Of a stretch of DNA of 64,000 bases, positions 60,118 to 64,000 are shown piece after piece. This stretch comes from Ferrimonas senticii DSM 18821 (lineage in GTDB: Bacteria; Pseudomonadota; Gammaproteobacteria; Enterobacterales; Shewanellaceae): assembly GCF_000422665.1 (NCBI RefSeq), contig NZ_AUGM01000001.1:675352-739351 (forward strand), given 5' to 3'. A model generated the notes under the pieces. The model made no database searches, was not told where the DNA came from, and saw nothing but the letters and a program-made list of their open reading frames with translations. Numbering within the stretch: the stretch's first letter is position 1; the number at the start of each line of letters is the position of its first letter. Position numbers and translations under genes: made by a program.

Positions 60118-62490
60118 ATGAATAAGCTATTAATTGCAATGCTGATGGGCACGTTGCTGGCCGGTTGCGGCGGTGGCGACGAACAGAGTGATGAAGACCA
60201 AGGCGGTGGTGGGGTAAATCCGCCGCCGGTGGTGCCGCCACCGGTAACACCGCCAGACATCGCCCCAGAACAACTGTGTGCCCAGTCATCGGCTGGTACG
60301 ATTTGCTTACCGGATGATTTGACTGCGCATGCCGGGCAACGAGCCAGTTTTTCGGTAACCGGCAGCTACGCTGGCGACACGGAATTTACCTGGTACTTCG
60401 ATGAGGCGCAGCATTCCGAGACTCCGTTATTGGTGTCCCAAGGCAGCAGTGCCTATGCGGCATTTCCATCCACCACCCACAGTGAGGTGATGGTGTTGAA
60501 TGTGGATGCGACTCACCAAGGGGAAACCGTAACGCTGTCTGCGCATGTGGCGGTTCAGGGAACGGCGGTTGAGTTGCATATCAACGGCATCAACTCGGTC
60601 CTAATGAATGCCGCAGGTTTAGTGGAAGTGGCGTGGTTGCCGGCGGTTACTGCCGATGGTCGATTCGCTGAGGATGCTGAATATCGGTTGGAGGTTATTG
60701 CCCTTGATGACCAAGGCAATAACACCGATGACGTGCAACAGTTTGACACCACTGACACGCAAATTTCGCTGCAATTGCAGGCGGGCCAGCGGTACAAAAT
60801 GGCAATTAGTGCTCAATCCGGTTGGGGACAAACTGTCTCCGAATACTTGGAGTACACCGTACCAGAGCAAGCACCACAGTTTGCGCCAGTAACTAAAGTC
60901 AGCAGCCGTGCCAGTGTCGATTTGACGCAGGTTGAGGCGTTTGATCTGATTGATATCAATGGCGAACTTCATATTGTGCGGTTGGACGCTGAAGGCGCTA
61001 AATACTTGGGCAAAGCACTGCCTTACGAGGTCTATTCGATTGATGCGCCACTGCGCTTAACGATGCAACTTAAGGAACTTAACGACAAAGAAGTTGCGGC
61101 GATTCAATACGCCAAACGTCAGCGTGATGAACGTGGCACGCCAATGCCGTTTAGCTTCGATATTGAGCCGGCCCATTGGGATCCGAAAACCCGAGAAGGT
61201 AAGTTGTGCGCTAAATTCTCCAGCGGCCTAGCCGAGGGCAGCCTTTGCCGCAACTCCAGCAGTGGTTTAAGTTGTGGCATTGATTATGCGCTGTCGCCCA
61301 AGCTGTGGGTTGAGACCTCTTGTCGTCTGACCAACAGCGTTGAACTCAGTGCTGATTTGCAGAAAAAGCTGGCGTTTGAAGCGATTTGGCCCGGCTCAAA
61401 AATCAGTACTGCTGATATTCCCGGCGGTGAGTACCTAGATAAGTTCAAAATTGAAGTGGGTTTGAACGTTGGCGCTAAGACCGAGATCATCTTCCCGTTG
61501 AAGGTGACTGCTGGTATCAAGTCGCACGCTTCGGTCTCTGGTTCAATTGAACAATCGATCGACAAGTACTTTAACTTCAACGTCGATATGGATGTGTCTC
61601 AGGCCAAAAACAATAAATGGTTTGCGCCAAAGAATGACGATTGGATTGAACTGCAAGCGTTGTCTCCGGGCATGAAAGCCGAGATGGGCATTGAGTTTAA
61701 GATTGGCGCCTTCCCTGCGATTACCATTGCTGGCGTGACCTTGGATGCGGAGCTGGCCGGTAAGTTAGCGGTTAAAAACAACATCATCGGTTTGATTAAC
61801 TCTGGTGACAAAGGTCGTGGCAACGCCATCATGCCACCGTACTCGGTAACTGATGCGGCGATTGATCTGTCGGGCGTAACCAGCTTTGGCTATGAGATCG
61901 ATCCAATCTTCAATTGGTTGCCAACCATTACTGGTGGCGCTGAGTCGGAAACGTCCCCTTATTCGCTCTATGAGCATCCGAAGAGCATTGTGGTTTCCGG
62001 CACAGAGCGAAAAACGTGCGCCGGACGCCGGTTCACTTACTTAGGCGAAGAACCGATTTCGAATGCTGAATTGGGTCAACTCAACCCAAATCACTCTTAC
62101 AGCAATGGATTTCATTTTGAGACCGGTACCTTCTTCACGTCGCAAAGTGACCTGCGCTTCAAGACTGCACGTTTGCTAGGTGAAGGCGCTGGTAATGTTG
62201 ATTTTTCATTGGCGGGTAATGGGTTTAGAGAGAAGTTCGACTCGCTTGGCGCCAAGAAGGAATTGTTCGCGGTGCGGTTGTTCCAGTTTGAAAATCCACA
62301 ATCGATGATGCAAAAGTACTTCCCAATTTTTGGTGCGCAAGGCTTTACCATCAATTTCGAGACTGGATTGAATGGCCACCCATTACATGAAGCCGATCCG
62401 GTGTGTTGGGGCCGAGGTTGGAATGGCGTAGTTGAGAACGTTCCAGGCTTTACCATGACCCTTGAGGAGTTGGCGACTTGGGAAGATTGA
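60118..62490 (+). CDS. Large surface lipoprotein of unknown function
   Basis: This 790-residue protein has a lipoprotein signal peptide with lipobox LLAGC (Cys 17). A Gly-rich, acidic then Pro-rich linker (residues 18-50, GGGGVNPPPVVPPP) follows, typical of surface-exposed lipoproteins. Residues about 55-160 look like an Ig/PKD-type domain (CAQSSAGTICLPDDLTAHAGQRASFSVTGSY). Residues about 165-255 look like a fibronectin-type module. The remainder is an unrecognised beta-rich region with several cysteines. The block is flanked by direct repeats of the neighbouring gene end, suggesting it was inserted by recombination. It has its own terminator at 62522-62551. I cannot assign a function. Confidence 0.75.
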   Translation: MNKLLIAMLMGTLLAGCGGGDEQSDEDQGGGGVNPPPVVPPPVTPPDIAPEQLCAQSSAGTICLPDDLTAHAGQRASFSVTGSYAGDTEFTWYFDEAQHSETPLLVSQGSSAYAAFPSTTHSEVMVLNVDATHQGETVTLSAHVAVQGTAVELHINGINSVLMNAAGLVEVAWLPAVTADGRFAEDAEYRLEVIALDDQGNNTDDVQQFDTTDTQISLQLQAGQRYKMAISAQSGWGQTVSEYLEYTVPEQAPQFAPVTKVSSRASVDLTQVEAFDLIDINGELHIVRLDAEGAKYLGKALPYEVYSIDAPLRLTMQLKELNDKEVAAIQYAKRQRDERGTPMPFSFDIEPAHWDPKTREGKLCAKFSSGLAEGSLCRNSSSGLSCGIDYALSPKLWVETSCRLTNSVELSADLQKKLAFEAIWPGSKISTADIPGGEYLDKFKIEVGLNVGAKTEIIFPLKVTAGIKSHASVSGSIEQSIDKYFNFNVDMDVSQAKNNKWFAPKNDDWIELQALSPGMKAEMGIEFKIGAFPAITIAGVTLDAELAGKLAVKNNIIGLINSGDKGRGNAIMPPYSVTDAAIDLSGVTSFGYEIDPIFNWLPTITGGAESETSPYSLYEHPKSIVVSGTERKTCAGRRFTYLGEEPISNAELGQLNPNHSYSNGFHFETGTFFTSQSDLRFKTARLLGEGAGNVDFSLAGNGFREKFDSLGAKKELFAVRLFQFENPQSMMQKYFPIFGAQGFTINFETGLNGHPLHEADPVCWGRGWNGVVENVPGFTMTLEELATWED

Positions 62491-62521
62491 TCCCATAGCG
62501 AAGTGCCACTGTAAAGCTAAC

Positions 62522-62551
62522 AAAAACCGCGTTGTTTAACGCGGTTTTTTT
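62522..62551 (+). terminator. Intrinsic terminator of the lipoprotein gene
   Basis: AAAACCGCGTT / AACGCGGTTTT with GTTT loop followed by a run of T, 30 nt after the lipoprotein stop; the A-run on the left makes it potentially bidirectional. Confidence 0.88.
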
Positions 62552-62655
62552 ATGTGGCGGGGACATCACGAAACCCGGTTGCTAAAGCGCCACTATGGAC
62601 ATGAATTCGCCGCCTTTGCCGTTTCCTCCAGCGTGGCATTAACTGCAAAAGCAGA

Positions 62656-62744
62656 GGCTGCGGTGCTGCCTTAATCAGTAACACGTTCTAGGACACGCCT
62701 AATAAATTGACCGCCGATTGGCGGTCAATTTGTTATTAGCTTAT
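62656..62744 (+). repeat. 90-bp direct repeat, copy B (displaced end of the HD gene)
   Basis: This near-copy of 59763-59852 includes the remnant GGCTGCGGTGCTGCCTTAA of the HD-domain gene's last codons, although no gene runs into it, and the 12-bp hairpin AAATTGACCGCC/GGCGGTCAATTT at 62704-62731. It now sits downstream of the minus-strand beta-propeller gene, for which the hairpin may be the terminator. Confidence 0.9.
62704..62731. terminator. Stem-loop terminator for the beta-propeller gene (duplicated copy)
   Basis: A perfect 12-bp stem identical to that at 59812-59839, about 45 nt after the stop of the minus-strand gene. Confidence 0.6.
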
Positions 62745-62774
62745 CTACCTGGATCATCGGTAGTCGCATTCGGC

Positions 62775-64000
62775 TTACTGATGCAGCACCACCCACTCTT
62801 GGGTTACTTCATCCAGCAGGTAGATAAGATCGGTATTTTCATCGCCGATATACAGCAGCTGCTTGTCGTTATCTACCGCTAACCCCTGCGGCCGTTCACC
62901 CCACTGCTGGCTGCTTTTATCGATGCTATCGGGCAGCAGATCTTGGCGAATACCAGTGGCAAGATTGACCTTAAACAGAGTGTCGGCATTGTTATCGCCG
63001 ATATAAACGTGCTCGCCATCGCTGGCCAACGCAATCGATTCTGGATCGTCAATAAACAGCGTATCTAACTGCTCAATCGGGGTGCTCTTATCCGCGACCA
63101 CGGTCATCACTCCGGTGGCGATATCCAAGGCGTACAGCCCCTCACCGGCACTGTCATCATCGGTCAGATAGATGGTGCGGTTGTCCGCCGACAACACCGC
63201 CTCTTCCGCTTCAACAAAGTTTGGTGCCAACGTTTGATCCACCACAATCGGGGTATTGGTCTGAGTAGCAAGGTTGTAGTGATGGAAGGTGGTTGGGCGG
63301 TTATCCAACAGGAAGTAGCCCTCGGTCGCTGACAGCGGCAGCCAATGTTCGGCGCTGGTATCAAAGTCACCTGTCAGATTGCCGTTGATGTCCATGATAC
63401 GGCCAAGCTCACGGCTGTCGACATCAATGCGGTAGATGGTGGCCTGCTCTTCGGTTTGATGCGAGCCCGACAGCACCAGCGCATTGAGGTAGGGATCAAA
63501 CACCAAGCTTTTATCGTCGATGCTCACTGGGCTGCCCAATTCAACCATCACCTCTCGGCTGTTGTCACTGAGATCCAATTCAACGATGTCATTGTTATCC
63601 ATTACCCACAGGCGATTGCCGTTAGGATCACGAGCCAAGTTGCCGTTGATCTCCAGCGGTTGATGGCTGCCGTAGATCGCCGGATAAAGGTTGGTCATCA
63701 GCGGCGCAAAGCTCATGTCGGCCAAATCAAGCTGCAATACCGTCTTGCGATCCCGCAGGGTAATAAACAGTTGTTGATTGGCACCAACCAGCAGCGAAGT
63801 CTCTTCATCCAAGAAATCGCCATACTCGGCAACGCTGTCAGCATCCAGCGTCAACGGTTGCAACTGCTTGGTGGAAATTTGATAGCGGTAGATCGCTTGA
63901 ATGGCGTCGGTGGTGTCGTGGAATAGCAAGGTATCGCTGTCCAGCAGCACCATATCCTCTAAGCCGTAATCGAACGACAGCTCATCCAACACAGTGCGCT
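62775..64000 (-). CDS. Beta-propeller-like protein (partial, N-terminus outside window)
   Basis: The frame stays open to the right edge, so at least 405 residues are visible and the start is not. The sequence is a run of ~40-50-residue repeats with NHL/YVTN/TolB-like strands: LAVDNDKQLLYIGDENTDLIYLL, IALASDGEHVYIGDNNADTLFKV, VLSADNRTIYLTDDDSAGEGLYALD, and similar. D-x-x-x-x-L/I-Y-I/L-x-D signatures end each blade. This predicts a six- to eight-bladed propeller, probably secreted or lipid-anchored like its neighbour. Function unknown. The hairpin at 62704-62731 likely terminates it. Confidence 0.72.
   Translation of the reverse strand, partial: RTVLDELSFDYGLEDMVLLDSDTLLFHDTTDAIQAIYRYQISTKQLQPLTLDADSVAEYGDFLDEETSLLVGANQQLFITLRDRKTVLQLDLADMSFAPLMTNLYPAIYGSHQPLEINGNLARDPNGNRLWVMDNNDIVELDLSDNSREVMVELGSPVSIDDKSLVFDPYLNALVLSGSHQTEEQATIYRIDVDSRELGRIMDINGNLTGDFDTSAEHWLPLSATEGYFLLDNRPTTFHHYNLATQTNTPIVVDQTLAPNFVEAEEAVLSADNRTIYLTDDDSAGEGLYALDIATGVMTVVADKSTPIEQLDTLFIDDPESIALASDGEHVYIGDNNADTLFKVNLATGIRQDLLPDSIDKSSQQWGERPQGLAVDNDKQLLYIGDENTDLIYLLDEVTQEWVVLHQ

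Overview
The window is a compact, mid-GC chromosomal segment from a marine-type gammaproteobacterium. The evidence is the intact recCBD locus, rlmJ, two RND efflux systems, SIMPL, DUF2897, DUF3015, DUF4105 and DUF2750 proteins, and gammaproteobacterial terminators and ribosome-binding sites. I would place it near the Ferrimonas/Shewanella/Aeromonas groups, but sequence reading alone cannot settle the genus. There is no prophage, integrase, CRISPR array, rRNA or tRNA. The accessory signal comes from a short inverted-repeat element present in three copies, a block with flanking direct repeats near the right end, and several apparently unannotated RNA-level features.

Layout. 1-3.0 kb: the end of a MAPEG membrane protein, a DUF2750 protein, then a purine permease and a xanthine phosphoribosyltransferase preceded by what reads as a purine (guanine-class) riboswitch. 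3.0-4.2 kb: MITE copy 1, a bidirectional terminator and rlmJ. 4.2-4.9 kb: two unlisted small hydrophobic ORFs. 4.9-8.4 kb: a LuxR-type regulator divergent from a glycerol-3-phosphate dehydrogenase gene with a candidate small RNA between them, then an SGNH hydrolase. 8.4-12.6 kb: a four-gene operon for a periplasmic molybdenum hydroxylase (iorA/iorB type) with its MocA- and XdhC-like maturation factors. 12.9-18.2 kb: GrpB, an aspartoacylase, a FemAB-like protein, a DUF938 methyltransferase, a DUF368 polyprenyl-phosphate transporter, a candidate CRP-controlled noncoding RNA and a SpoIIAA-like protein. 18.4-27.8 kb: MITE copy 2 and recC-recB-recD. 28-33.8 kb: SIMPL, MITE copy 3, isochorismatase, DUF2897, a large AsmA/DUF748 protein and a methyltransferase. 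33.8-39.6 kb: a complete tripartite RND pump. 39.7-42.2 kb: the DUF4105/DUF3015 pair. 42.5-46.1 kb: an ECF-type uptake operon coupled to a TiaS-like protein. 46.2-48 kb: gamma-glutamyltransferase. 48-52.2 kb: a second RND pump without an outer-membrane gene. 52.4-64 kb: an SDR enzyme, a coupled periplasmic-binding-protein/chemoreceptor pair, an alkaline phosphatase, a YibE/F protein, a Tat-exported HD-domain protein, a large surface lipoprotein between 90-bp direct repeats, and a truncated beta-propeller protein.

How genes work together. The permease and Xpt import and phosphoribosylate purine bases under one riboswitch-bearing leader. XdhC and MocA would mature the molybdenum cofactor for the IorAB-like enzyme. 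RecBCD is encoded as one overlapping operon. The ECF operon has ATPase, T, candidate S and TiaS-like genes joined by start/stop overlaps, with a four-cysteine protein upstream, and is the best candidate here for an undescribed system. The binding protein and chemoreceptor at 53-55.5 kb overlap and probably sense one ligand.
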